64,000 nt of DNA from Microbaculum marinum (GTDB lineage Bacteria; Pseudomonadota; Alphaproteobacteria; Rhizobiales; Tepidamorphaceae). The translations under genes and the position numbers were made by a program. The notes under the pieces are model-generated. The model had not been told where the DNA came from. It saw only the letters and a list, made by a program, of their open reading frames with translations, and did not search any database. Each line of letters begins with the position of its first letter. Positions within the stretch are counted from its first letter, which is position 1. Positions 8,354 to 15,428 of this stretch are shown one piece after another. The stretch lies in the NCBI RefSeq assembly GCF_042646165.1, contig NZ_JBHRTC010000010.1; one strand, given 5' to 3'.

Positions 8354-8991
8354 TGCGCCGCTCGCTCAACGAGATCGAGGTGGCGCTGCGGAAGGCCGCC
8401 GTCGGCGCGGGCTTACCGTTCGGACAGGCCGAGGACATCGGCGAGGCCGGCGCCTGGCTTTGCGCACACGGGCATGACGGGATCGGCGCCTGTCTGGCCG
8501 CCCTCGGCGGCAGTCGTCCCGAAGCGGCCGCGGCGATCCGTCTGGACGGTACCTCGACCGTCCCCGAGGCGCGCGTCGCCTGGACCGGTCCCTCCGCGCT
8601 CGACCTGCTGCTGGCCGACGAAGAGCTCGCGGAAATCGCGTTCACGGGCATCGACGCGCCGCTGCTGCTCGCCGGCTGCGCGGGGGTGGCGGCCGCAGCC
8701 GGGGGGACCTGCTTCGACCTGCGGTTCCCGACCGGATGCACCGTCTCGATCGGGCCCGGAGGCCTCGCCGTTTCGGGCCCGCTGCCGCCGGCGGGCGCGG
8801 ATGCGGTGCTGACCCGCAGAGGTCATGCCGGCTCGCGCCCGCGGACGCCGCAGACCTCGCCCGCCGAAGGAGCCGAAGTCGGCGAGGCGGCGTGGGTGGA
8901 GGTGCTCGCCCTTGCCGCGCTGACATACGTGCCCGCCAGCGAGGCCTCGCGCGCCACCGGCGCAGGCGCCGGCGATATCGACAACGACTGA
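8353..8991 (+). CDS. DUF3726-like protein
   Basis: A 212-residue protein beginning MRRSLNEIEVALRKAAVGAGLPFGQAEDIGEAGAWL when read in short blocks, which resembles my recollection of the DUF3726 family. That match is from memory of the N-terminal pattern and is not certain. The remainder is Ala/Gly-rich with no catalytic motif I can name and no membrane segment. The ATG shares a base with the upstream stop (TGATG, 8351-8355), so it is coupled to the unknown 562-residue gene and followed 12 bases later by the Ldh-type oxidoreductase. Co-occurrence suggests an accessory or second-subunit role for one of these proteins. An in-frame ATG farther upstream (8179) would sit inside the previous gene and is rejected. 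Confidence 0.65.
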   Translation: MRRSLNEIEVALRKAAVGAGLPFGQAEDIGEAGAWLCAHGHDGIGACLAALGGSRPEAAAAIRLDGTSTVPEARVAWTGPSALDLLLADEELAEIAFTGIDAPLLLAGCAGVAAAAGGTCFDLRFPTGCTVSIGPGGLAVSGPLPPAGADAVLTRRGHAGSRPRTPQTSPAEGAEVGEAAWVEVLALAALTYVPASEASRATGAGAGDIDND

Positions 8992-9003
8992 GACGGGGAA
9001 GCC

Positions 9004-10008
9004 ATGTCCGCAACGACGATGACGCTGGCGGAGATCGAGGCTCTGGCGCGCGACGCGCTGGAGGTCGCCGGCGCAAGTCCCGGCAACGCCGCATCGGTAG
9101 CCCGTTCGACGCGGCTCGCAGAACGCGACGGCATCCGCAGCCACGGCCTGCTCTACGTCCCGATCTACGCCGAACACGTGAGATGCGGCAAGGTCGACGG
9201 ACGGGCGGTTCCCGGCGTCGAGCAGACGCGGCCCGGCGCCGTGCGCGTCGATGCGAAATCCGGCTTCGCCCATCCCGCCATCGATGAGGGATGGCCGGCC
9301 TTCACGGCTGCGGCGCGCGACTGCGGCGTGGCGGCGATGACGGTGCGCAACTCCTACAACTGCGGCGTGCTCGGCCATCACGCCGAGCGTCTCGCCGGGG
9401 ACGGACTGGTCGGGCTGTGCTTCACGCACGCACCCGCCTCGATCGCGCCGGTCGGCGGCTCGGTGCCGGTGATCGGCACCAATCCCTTCGCCCTCGCGGT
9501 GCCGGACGGCTGCGGCGGCGCGGCGCTGGTGATCGACCAGTCTGCCAGCGTCGTGGCGAAATCCGAGATCATGATGCGCGCCCGTGCGGGCGAGCCGATC
9601 GAGCCGCACTGGGCGCTCGACGATCGGGGGCGGCCGACGACCGACGCCGACCTGGCGCTGAAGGGATCGATGGCGCCGTCCGGCGGCTACAAGGGCTTCG
9701 GCGTCGGCCTGATGGTGGAGGTGCTCGCCTCCTGCCTCGCCGGCGCCGTGTCCAGCCGCGAGGCGAGCCCCTTCTCCGGAACCGCCGGCGGTCCGCCCGG
9801 GACCGGCCAGTGCTTCGTCGCCTTCGACCCCGGCGCCTATGGCGCGGCCGGGTTCCAGGTCGCCATCGATGCCCTCGTGGATGCGATTTCGGGACAGCCG
9901 GGAGCCCGCGTGCCGGGCGCCCGCAGACGGGCGAAACGGGAGCGGATCGAGCGCGACGGTGTCAGCGTCGACCAGGCGCTGATCGACAAAATCCGAGGCG
10001 TCGCCTGA
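9004..10008 (+). CDS. Ldh-family (malate/L-lactate dehydrogenase type) oxidoreductase
   Basis: A 334-residue enzyme of the sequence-distinct malate/sulfolactate/piperideine-2-carboxylate family. Blocks seen are ERDGIRSHGLLYVPIYAEH (with the catalytic-type histidine), VRNSYNCGVLGHHAERLA, PVIGTNPFALAVP, and KGFGVGLMVEVLASCLAGA. Family members oxidise 2-hydroxy acids or reduce cyclic imines with NAD(P). It is the last gene of the operon starting at 4207, 12 bases behind the DUF3726-like gene, with a GGGGAAG ribosome site. The 45-bp operator copy 2 starts 8 bases after its stop. Substrate is unknown. A cyclic imino acid or hydroxy acid derived from a betaine-like compound would fit the neighbours. 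Confidence 0.85.
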   Translation: MSATTMTLAEIEALARDALEVAGASPGNAASVARSTRLAERDGIRSHGLLYVPIYAEHVRCGKVDGRAVPGVEQTRPGAVRVDAKSGFAHPAIDEGWPAFTAAARDCGVAAMTVRNSYNCGVLGHHAERLAGDGLVGLCFTHAPASIAPVGGSVPVIGTNPFALAVPDGCGGAALVIDQSASVVAKSEIMMRARAGEPIEPHWALDDRGRPTTDADLALKGSMAPSGGYKGFGVGLMVEVLASCLAGAVSSREASPFSGTAGGPPGTGQCFVAFDPGAYGAAGFQVAIDALVDAISGQPGARVPGARRRAKRERIERDGVSVDQALIDKIRGVA

Positions 10009-10015
10009 GCGCGGG

Positions 10016-10060
10016 TTCAGGAAAACTGAAATAAAGCTAAGTTATTCCTGTTTGCCTGAA
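10016..10060. promoter_or_regulatory. 45-bp LysR-type operator, copy 2
   Basis: TTCAGGAAAACTGAA (10016-10030) and CCTGTTTGCCTGAA (10047-10060) are separated by the same 16 bases as in the copy at 4123-4167, with 32 of 45 bases identical. The ends also form an outer dyad: TTCAGGAAAAC against GTTTGCCTGAA, 10 of 11 paired. It ends 2 bases before a possible -35 element, the usual place for a LysR activator site. Confidence 0.7.
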
Positions 10061-10062
10061 AT

Positions 10063-10091
10063 TTGCACTTACCCCATGCTTCGCGTTAGGA
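10063..10091 (+). promoter_or_regulatory. Possible sigma-70 promoter of the betaine-type ABC operon
   Basis: TTGCAC (10063-10068), a 17-base spacer and TTAGGA (10086-10091) give a weak promoter directly downstream of the LysR-type site, as expected for an activated promoter. It leaves a leader of about 55 bases that contains a small stem, CGGCA/TGCCG (10102-10115), before the ribosome site AGGGA at 10137-10141. Confidence 0.4.
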
Positions 10092-10149
10092 CCAGAGGGG
10101 TCGGCAGCCTTGCCGGCATGTTTCAAGCTCAGTAACAGGGAGCTTTCAT

Positions 10150-11160
10150 ATGAAAGTTTTGAACTCGACCATCGTCGCCGCGGCGGCATCGGTCGTCATG
10201 ACCGTAGGGATTTCGGCGCCTGCCTCGGCCACCGAGTGCGGTACGGACGACGAGATCACCATTGCGGAAATGACCTGGCTCTCCGCCAGCACGCTGGCCC
10301 GCGTGACGGAGAAGATCCTCGCCGACGGCTACGGCTGCAACGCCTCCGTGGTGCCCGGCGACACCGTGCCGACGGCCACCTCGATGCTGACCAAGAGCGA
10401 GCCGGACATCGCGCCCGAGATGTGGGTCTCCACCGCCCAGTCGATCTGGGACCAGATGATGGAGAAGGGCAACGTCTACAAGGCCGGCGACATCTTCTCC
10501 AAGGGCGGCGAAGAGGGCTGGTGGATTCCGGACTACGTCGCCGAGGAGCATCCGGAGATCAAGTCGATCACCGATCTCAAGGACAACGCCAAGGTCTTTG
10601 CCGACATGTCCAACCCGGACATGGGCCGGCTCTACGGCTGCCCGCCCGGCTGGGGCTGCGAGATCATCACCAACAACCTGTTCGACGCTCTCGACCTCGG
10701 CGAGACGTTCGAACTGTTCTCCCCGGGTTCCGGCGAGAACCTGAAGGCCTCCATCGCCCGTCAGGTGGCCCGCAAGAAGCCGATCGTCGGCTACTACTGG
10801 GGTCCGACCGCGGTGATCGGCAAGTACAACCTCGTCCGGCTCGACATGCCCGAATATGACGCCGCGAAATTCAAGTGCCTGACCGACAAGGACTGCGAGG
10901 ATCCGCAGGTCACCGGCTGGGCCGTCGGCGAGGTCGCCGTGGCCGCCGTCAGCGATCTCAAGGAGAAGGCGCCGAACGTCGCCGAGTTCCTGTCCAAGAT
11001 GCAGGTGCCGAACGACGAGATCAGCGCCGTCCTGGCCTGGGGCGACGAGAACAGCGCCAGCCCCGAGGAGGTCGCCGAATACTTCCTCAAGAACAACGAG
11101 GATGTCTGGACCGCGTGGGTGCCGGACGACGTGGCCGAAAAAGTGAAGGCGTCGCTCTGA
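10150..11160 (+). CDS. ABC transporter substrate-binding protein, glycine betaine/proline type (ProX/OpuAC)
   Basis: A 336-residue periplasmic binding protein with a Sec signal peptide (about residues 1-27, ending APASA). The mature part has the OpuAC layout: ITIAEMTWLSASTLARV, TSMLTKSEPDIAPEMWV, GCPPGWGCEIITNNL and ARKKPIVGYYWGPTAVIGKYNLV, with tryptophans of the kind that form cation-pi cages for quaternary ammonium groups. Four cysteines in two close clusters could form disulfides. It starts an operon with permease and ATPase genes and lies behind the second LysR-type operator. A strong stem-loop follows its stop, which would favour excess of this mRNA segment. Ligand class betaine-like is from family and is not proven. 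Confidence 0.88.
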   Translation: MKVLNSTIVAAAASVVMTVGISAPASATECGTDDEITIAEMTWLSASTLARVTEKILADGYGCNASVVPGDTVPTATSMLTKSEPDIAPEMWVSTAQSIWDQMMEKGNVYKAGDIFSKGGEEGWWIPDYVAEEHPEIKSITDLKDNAKVFADMSNPDMGRLYGCPPGWGCEIITNNLFDALDLGETFELFSPGSGENLKASIARQVARKKPIVGYYWGPTAVIGKYNLVRLDMPEYDAAKFKCLTDKDCEDPQVTGWAVGEVAVAAVSDLKEKAPNVAEFLSKMQVPNDEISAVLAWGDENSASPEEVAEYFLKNNEDVWTAWVPDDVAEKVKASL

Positions 11161-11190
11161 CGACCCCGACGTCGGATCCTCTGATCTGAC

Positions 11191-11228
11191 CCGGAAGGGA
11201 CGGGCGCGGCAAGCGTCCGTCCCTCCGG
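11191..11228 (+). other. Intercistronic stem-loop after the ProX-type gene
   Basis: A 16-pair stem with one bulged base and a 5-base loop: left arm 11191-11207, loop GGCAA 11208-11212, right arm 11213-11228 (core GGGACGG against CCGTCCC). No T-run follows, so it is more likely an mRNA-stabilising or attenuating hairpin than a full terminator. It sits between the binding-protein and permease genes. Confidence 0.6.
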
Positions 11229-11302
11229 CAATCGGGAACGGTCCGGCCATTCGAATCGATCCCGTGACGACGGGCCCCTGACGCGAATTCGGATGGCGAG
11301 CG

Positions 11303-12175
11303 ATGGCTGACACCTTTCCCGAACTGATCGACACCCGCGCCCTGCGGATCGCGCTTGACGACGGCTTCACCTGGATCGTCGCCCACTACGGGGAAGCGCT
11401 GGAGATCGCCTTCCTGCCGGTGCTGCGGGCGCTGCTGGCGACGGAAGACTTCCTGCAGTGGCTGCCGTGGTATGTCGTGCTGATCGCGCTCAGCGTCTTG
11501 ACCTATCTCGCCTCGCAAAGCTGGAAGGCGGCGCTCGGCACCGCCGTCATGCTGTTCATCATCGGTCTGCTCGGGATCTGGGAACCGGCCATGGCGACGA
11601 TCGCGCTGATGATCATCGCCACCCTGCTCGCCGTCCTGATCGGGATCCCGATCGGCGTCGCGATGTCGCGGTCCGACACCATGCAGTCAATGACGCTTCC
11701 GGTGCTCGACATCATGCAGACGATGCCGATCTTCGTGTACCTGATCCCCTTCGTCATGCTGTTCGGCCCGGGCAAGATCCCGGCGCTGCTGGCGACCATC
11801 GTGTTCGCCATCCCGCCGGTCATCCGCCTCACCAATCTCGGCATCCGCCACGTCGACGCGGAGGTGATCGAGGCCGTGACCGCCTTCGGCGCGACGCCGC
11901 GCCAGCGGCTGTTCACCGCGCAGATACCGCTTGCGATGCCCACCATCATGGCCGGCATCAACCAGACCACCATGATGGCCCTGTCGATGGTCGTCATCGC
12001 CTCGATGATCGGCGCCGGCGGGCTCGGCTACCAGGTGCTGCAGGGAATCCAGCGCCTCGAGGTCAGCCGCGGCCTGTTCGCCGGCCTCGGCATCGTCTTC
12101 CTGGCCATCATCTTCGACCGCATCGCACAGTCCTACGGACGGCGCATGCAGCAGCACCTCAACATCGGGTCCTGA
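11303..12175 (+). CDS. ABC transporter permease, glycine betaine/proline type (ProW)
   Basis: A 290-residue inner-membrane permease. After a soluble N-terminal stretch of about 50 residues come several hydrophobic helices (for example WYVVLIALSVLTYLA, MATIALMIIATLLAVLIG, IFVYLIPFVMLFG, MVVIASMIGAGGLGYQV). The EAA-type loop that contacts the ATPase is VIEAVTAFGATPRQRLFTAQIPLAMPTIMAG in pieces. ProW/OpuAB proteins form the channel for quaternary ammonium osmolytes. It lies 142 bases after the binding-protein gene and 4 bases before the ATPase gene. The ATG at 11303 has GCGAGCG-type weak ribosome sequence only, so the start is less certain than the family. Confidence 0.88.
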   Translation: MADTFPELIDTRALRIALDDGFTWIVAHYGEALEIAFLPVLRALLATEDFLQWLPWYVVLIALSVLTYLASQSWKAALGTAVMLFIIGLLGIWEPAMATIALMIIATLLAVLIGIPIGVAMSRSDTMQSMTLPVLDIMQTMPIFVYLIPFVMLFGPGKIPALLATIVFAIPPVIRLTNLGIRHVDAEVIEAVTAFGATPRQRLFTAQIPLAMPTIMAGINQTTMMALSMVVIASMIGAGGLGYQVLQGIQRLEVSRGLFAGLGIVFLAIIFDRIAQSYGRRMQQHLNIGS

Positions 12176-12179
12176 AGCG

Positions 12180-13406
12180 ATGGAGACCGGCACGGCCGAT
12201 ATCGGCAAGACCAGCACCGGCAGGACCAGCACCGGGGACATCAAGATCGCGGTGCGCAACATCTACAAGGTGTTCGGGTCGGATCCCCAGTCCGTCATGG
12301 ACGTGGTCCGGGCGGGGATCAGCAAGAGCGACCTGCTCGACCAGACCGGCCACGTCATCGGCATCCGCGACGTCTCGCTCGACATCAAGGCCGGCGAGAC
12401 CTTCGTCGTCATGGGCCTGTCGGGGTCCGGGAAGTCGACGCTGATCCGCCACTTCAACCGGCTGATCGAGCCGACCTCCGGCCAGATCCTGGTCGACGGC
12501 GCCGACGTGCTGGCGCTGAGCGCGGCGGAGCTGCGCGACTTCCGCCGCCACAAGGTGTCGATGGTGTTCCAGCGCTTCGCGCTTTTACCGCACAAGACGG
12601 TGCTGGAGAACGTCGCCTACGGCCTCGTCATCGGCGGCATGCGCAAGACCGAGGCGCGGCAGAAGGCGATGCAGCAGATCGAGCTGGTCGGGCTCGACGG
12701 TTTCGAGCACCAGTATCCCAAGCAGCTCTCCGGCGGGATGCAGCAGCGTGTCGGCCTTGCCCGCGCGCTGGCCACCGAATCAGAGGTCATGCTGATGGAC
12801 GAGGCGTTCAGCGCGCTCGATCCGCTGATCCGCAACGACATGCAGGACCAGCTCAAGAACCTGCAGTCGCGCCTGCACAAGACCATCGTCTTCATCACCC
12901 ACGACCTCGACGAGGCGCTGCGCATCGGCGACACGATCGCGATCCTCAAGGACGGCGAGCTGCGCCAGGTGGGACCCGGGCCCGAAATCCTGCTCAACCC
13001 CGCCGACGACTACGTCGACCGCTTCGTCCGCGACGTCAACCGCGCCCGGGTGGTGACGGTCGGCTCGATCGCCGAGCCGGCCGCAGCCCTTGCCGCACGC
13101 GAGGCGACGGCCGCGCGCTGCGGCGAACTGCTCGAGACGAACGCCGCCGTCGTTCTGACCGAGGAGGGCAAGCCGCGCCATCTGCTGACGCGCGAGACGG
13201 CGGCGAACGGGCTCGAGGAGATCCTGCGCGACATCTCCGCGCTTCCCGAAGCCGCCGCAATCGACCGGCACGCGACCCTGGAGGAGAGCTTCCCGCTGCT
13301 CACCGGCCCGGCCGACCGGGTGGTGGTCACCAACGCGCAGTCCGAGCCTGTCGGAGCGGTCGCCCGGAAGGCGGTCCTGGAAGCGATGGTGCGGCACGAC
13401 CGCTGA
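12180..13406 (+). CDS. ABC transporter ATPase, glycine betaine/proline type (ProV) with CBS-like C-terminus
   Basis: A 408-residue nucleotide-binding subunit: Walker A GLSGSGKST (79-87), signature LSGGMQQR starting at 183, Walker B VMLMDE ending at E208, and the switch histidine in FITHDLDEA. Length and the roughly 130-residue C-terminal region after the ATPase domain match ProV proteins with two CBS repeats that sense ionic strength or nucleotides. The N-terminus is extended by a duplicated KTSTG/RTSTG unit. Four bases separate it from the permease stop, so the three transporter genes form one operon behind the LysR-type site. Transcription then meets the convergent hydrolase gene. Confidence 0.9.
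   Translation: METGTADIGKTSTGRTSTGDIKIAVRNIYKVFGSDPQSVMDVVRAGISKSDLLDQTGHVIGIRDVSLDIKAGETFVVMGLSGSGKSTLIRHFNRLIEPTSGQILVDGADVLALSAAELRDFRRHKVSMVFQRFALLPHKTVLENVAYGLVIGGMRKTEARQKAMQQIELVGLDGFEHQYPKQLSGGMQQRVGLARALATESEVMLMDEAFSALDPLIRNDMQDQLKNLQSRLHKTIVFITHDLDEALRIGDTIAILKDGELRQVGPGPEILLNPADDYVDRFVRDVNRARVVTVGSIAEPAAALAAREATAARCGELLETNAAVVLTEEGKPRHLLTRETAANGLEEILRDISALPEAAAIDRHATLEESFPLLTGPADRVVVTNAQSEPVGAVARKAVLEAMVRHDR
12204..12233 (+). repeat. Tandem 15-base duplication inside the ProV-type gene
   Basis: GGCAAGACCAGCACC (12204-12218) is directly followed by GGCAGGACCAGCACC (12219-12233), 14 of 15 identical. It encodes a repeated Gly-Lys/Arg-Thr-Ser-Thr unit near the N-terminus, probably a harmless slippage product in a disordered segment. 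Confidence 0.7.
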
Positions 13407-13457
13407 CGGTCCGGCAAGAGACCGAGGCTGCCCGACAACGGACGCAAACGGTGCCGA

Positions 13458-14384
13458 TCAGGCGGCGCACCAGTCGCGGACCAGCCGGTTGAAGCCGGCC
13501 GGCTGCTCGCGGAAGGTATAGTGTCCCGCATTGTTGAAGACGTGCATCTCGGTGTCTTCCGTGCGCGCCGCCAGTCGCTGGTAGAGCGGCAGTCCGACCT
13601 CCGCCAGCGGCGCCGACGGGTCGTTGCGGCCCCAGACGACGAGCGTGCGCACCGGCATGCCGCTGTCGTCGATCCTTCCAAGAACCTCGGCCCGCGCCCG
13701 CTCGATGCTGGGCTGGAACACTGCCTTGCTCACCCCGCCGCGCATCCGCTTCAGGGCCTCCTGCTGGCCCGGCAGGCGGGCGATCTCCAGGTACCGGTCC
13801 AGGTAGGCCTCGGTGACGTGCGCGGTCGAGTGGGAGTTCAGTTCGGCCTCGACCATCAGGTCCTCGCGGGAATTGACGCCGTTCGGCGTCCTGCGGTCGA
13901 CCTCGGCGTAGAAATGCATCGAATGCAGGCGCGGATCCGCAGGGTCGGGCGCGAGCGTGGCGCTGTCGATGATCACCGCGCTCCGCCCGCAGCCGGGCCG
14001 CTGAAGCAGCGCCGACGCCACCACCAGGCCGCCGCGCGAATGTCCTACCAGATGGGCGTTTGCGGGCACGCCCGCTGCCTTCAGCCAGCCCAGGAAGTGC
14101 CGCAGCACCGCGTCGTAGGTGTAGTCCTCGTCGCGGCTGGGAATGCCCGTGTGACCCTGGCCGAACTTGTCGAGCGCGAAGACGTGAAAGTCGCGGGAGA
14201 GCTTGGCGAGGTTCAGGCTCCATGTGTCCAGCGCGTCGGCGAAGCCGATGTCGCCGCCATGGACGAGGACGAGCGGATCGCCGCTGCCGTCCTCGTAGTA
14301 GCGCGTCGGGACCCCGTCCACATCGACCCACCGAAGCTTGTCCGGATCGATCCTGTCGATGATCGCTGCGCCATTCGTCGCCAT
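13458..14384 (-). CDS. Alpha/beta-fold hydrolase
   Basis: A 308-residue alpha/beta hydrolase with a full triad: nucleophile S116 in GHSRGG, D255 in WGRNDPSAP and H288 in NNAGHYTF, plus oxyanion motif LVHGGD near 42. There is no signal peptide. Order and length match the MhpC/esterase-lipase branch, which cleaves C-C bonds of ring-fission products or esters. The ribosome site GGAG precedes the ATG by 8 bases on the minus strand. It is divergent from the isochorismatase-like gene across 267 bases containing an XRE-type box, so it probably belongs to that regulon. It is convergent with the ProV-type gene; I see no convincing terminator in the 51 bases between. Confidence 0.85.
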   Translation of the reverse strand: MATNGAAIIDRIDPDKLRWVDVDGVPTRYYEDGSGDPLVLVHGGDIGFADALDTWSLNLAKLSRDFHVFALDKFGQGHTGIPSRDEDYTYDAVLRHFLGWLKAAGVPANAHLVGHSRGGLVVASALLQRPGCGRSAVIIDSATLAPDPADPRLHSMHFYAEVDRRTPNGVNSREDLMVEAELNSHSTAHVTEAYLDRYLEIARLPGQQEALKRMRGGVSKAVFQPSIERARAEVLGRIDDSGMPVRTLVVWGRNDPSAPLAEVGLPLYQRLAARTEDTEMHVFNNAGHYTFREQPAGFNRLVRDWCAA

Positions 14385-14466
14385 CGTTCTTTCTCCGGCC
14401 CGCGGGTGGTGGCATGAAAAGGCACAAAGTCACAATCGTCAACAAAATCTCCAGATCAGATAAGAA

Positions 14467-14495
14467 TTTTGTACGGCAGCCGAATTTGGTACAAT
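14467..14495 (+). promoter_or_regulatory. Promoter of the isochorismatase-like gene with an XRE-type box in its spacer
   Basis: TTTTGT (14467-14472), 17 bases, TACAAT (14490-14495). The spacer holds CCGAATTTGG (14480-14489), a 9-of-10 match to the perfect palindrome CCAAATTTGG at 30289. TTGTAC (14469) and GTACAA (14489) form an outer dyad. A bound protein here would block polymerase, so repression is expected. The rest of the 267-base divergent region shows nothing else I can name. Confidence 0.5.
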
Positions 14496-14651
14496 CGGAC
14501 GCGCAGGACGGTGCGGATCTCTCCGGACCGGCTTGCAATGGCGCGGCCGGACCGGGTCTGCGAACGGCGCTCGTTCAAAAACTTGTAATCGTGCCGAAAA
14601 TAGAAATGATGGGGCGCCAGGCGGCGCAGCCGAGCAGCGGGAGAAAACGAC

Positions 14652-15383
14652 ATGGGTCGAATTTGGGATCGGTTCCTGACCGAAAGGGACCAGCAGGTGC
14701 TCACCGCTGCGGGCTACGGCACCCGGGCCGGCTTCGGCAAGCGGCCGGCCCTGCTGATCGTCGACGTCAGCTACGGATTCACCGGCGACCGGCCGGAGCC
14801 GATCCTCGACTCGATCAAGCGCTGGAACAATTCCTGCGGCGAAGAGAGCTGGGCGGCCGTCGAGGTGATCGGCAGGCTGGCCGACTCGTTCCGCGCCAGG
14901 CGCCTTCCGGTGATCTATTCGACCGGCGTGGCGCGCGACGACAACTGGGATGCCGGCAGCTGGGGCTGGAAGAACAACCGCGTCGACGAGACCGTTCCTC
15001 CGGCCAAGGGGGCGCGGGGAACCAACGAGATCGTCGACGAGATCGCGCCGCAGCCGCAGGATATCGTCGTCTACAAGCAGAAGCCCAGCGCCTTCTTCGG
15101 CACCAACCTGACGAGCTACCTCAACCTGCTCGACTGCGACAGCCTGATCGTGACCGGCTGCACCACCAGCGGCTGCGTCCGCGCCACCGTCATCGACGCC
15201 TTCAGCCTGAACGTGAGATGCACCGTCGTCGAGGACGGCTGCTTCGACCGCTGCCAGTCGAGCCACGCGGTGACCCTGTTCGACCTGCACTGCAAGTATG
15301 CGGACGTGCTGACGGGTGCGGAGATCGAGCCGTATATCGAGGGACTTCCGGACGACCTGTTCGAGAACCTGCCCGGCCGATGA
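14652..15383 (+). CDS. Isochorismatase-family cysteine amidohydrolase
   Basis: A 243-residue cytoplasmic hydrolase with the family triad D38 (LLIVDVSYGF), K144 (YKQKPSAFFG) and C175 (TTSGCVRAT), including the cis-peptide-type TGCTTSGCV block. Relatives hydrolyse N-carbamoylsarcosine, maleamate, nicotinamide or ureidoacrylate, all amide C-N bonds. True isochorismatases lack the cysteine, so an amidase is expected. The N-terminal extension of about 30 residues before the core strand is shared with carbamoylsarcosine-amidase-like proteins. It is the first gene of the operon that continues with the GMC enzyme and lies behind the XRE-type box. Substrate unknown. Confidence 0.87.
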   Translation: MGRIWDRFLTERDQQVLTAAGYGTRAGFGKRPALLIVDVSYGFTGDRPEPILDSIKRWNNSCGEESWAAVEVIGRLADSFRARRLPVIYSTGVARDDNWDAGSWGWKNNRVDETVPPAKGARGTNEIVDEIAPQPQDIVVYKQKPSAFFGTNLTSYLNLLDCDSLIVTGCTTSGCVRATVIDAFSLNVRCTVVEDGCFDRCQSSHAVTLFDLHCKYADVLTGAEIEPYIEGLPDDLFENLPGR

Positions 15384-15428
15384 CCGGCGCGAAGCGTGCC
15401 ATGCCGGTGGCCGGGCCGGAATAGCCCG

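Noticed and set aside
13407..13457. Possible terminator between the ProV-type and hydrolase genes
   Set aside because: Only a 4-pair GGTC/GACC stem is visible; too weak to call.
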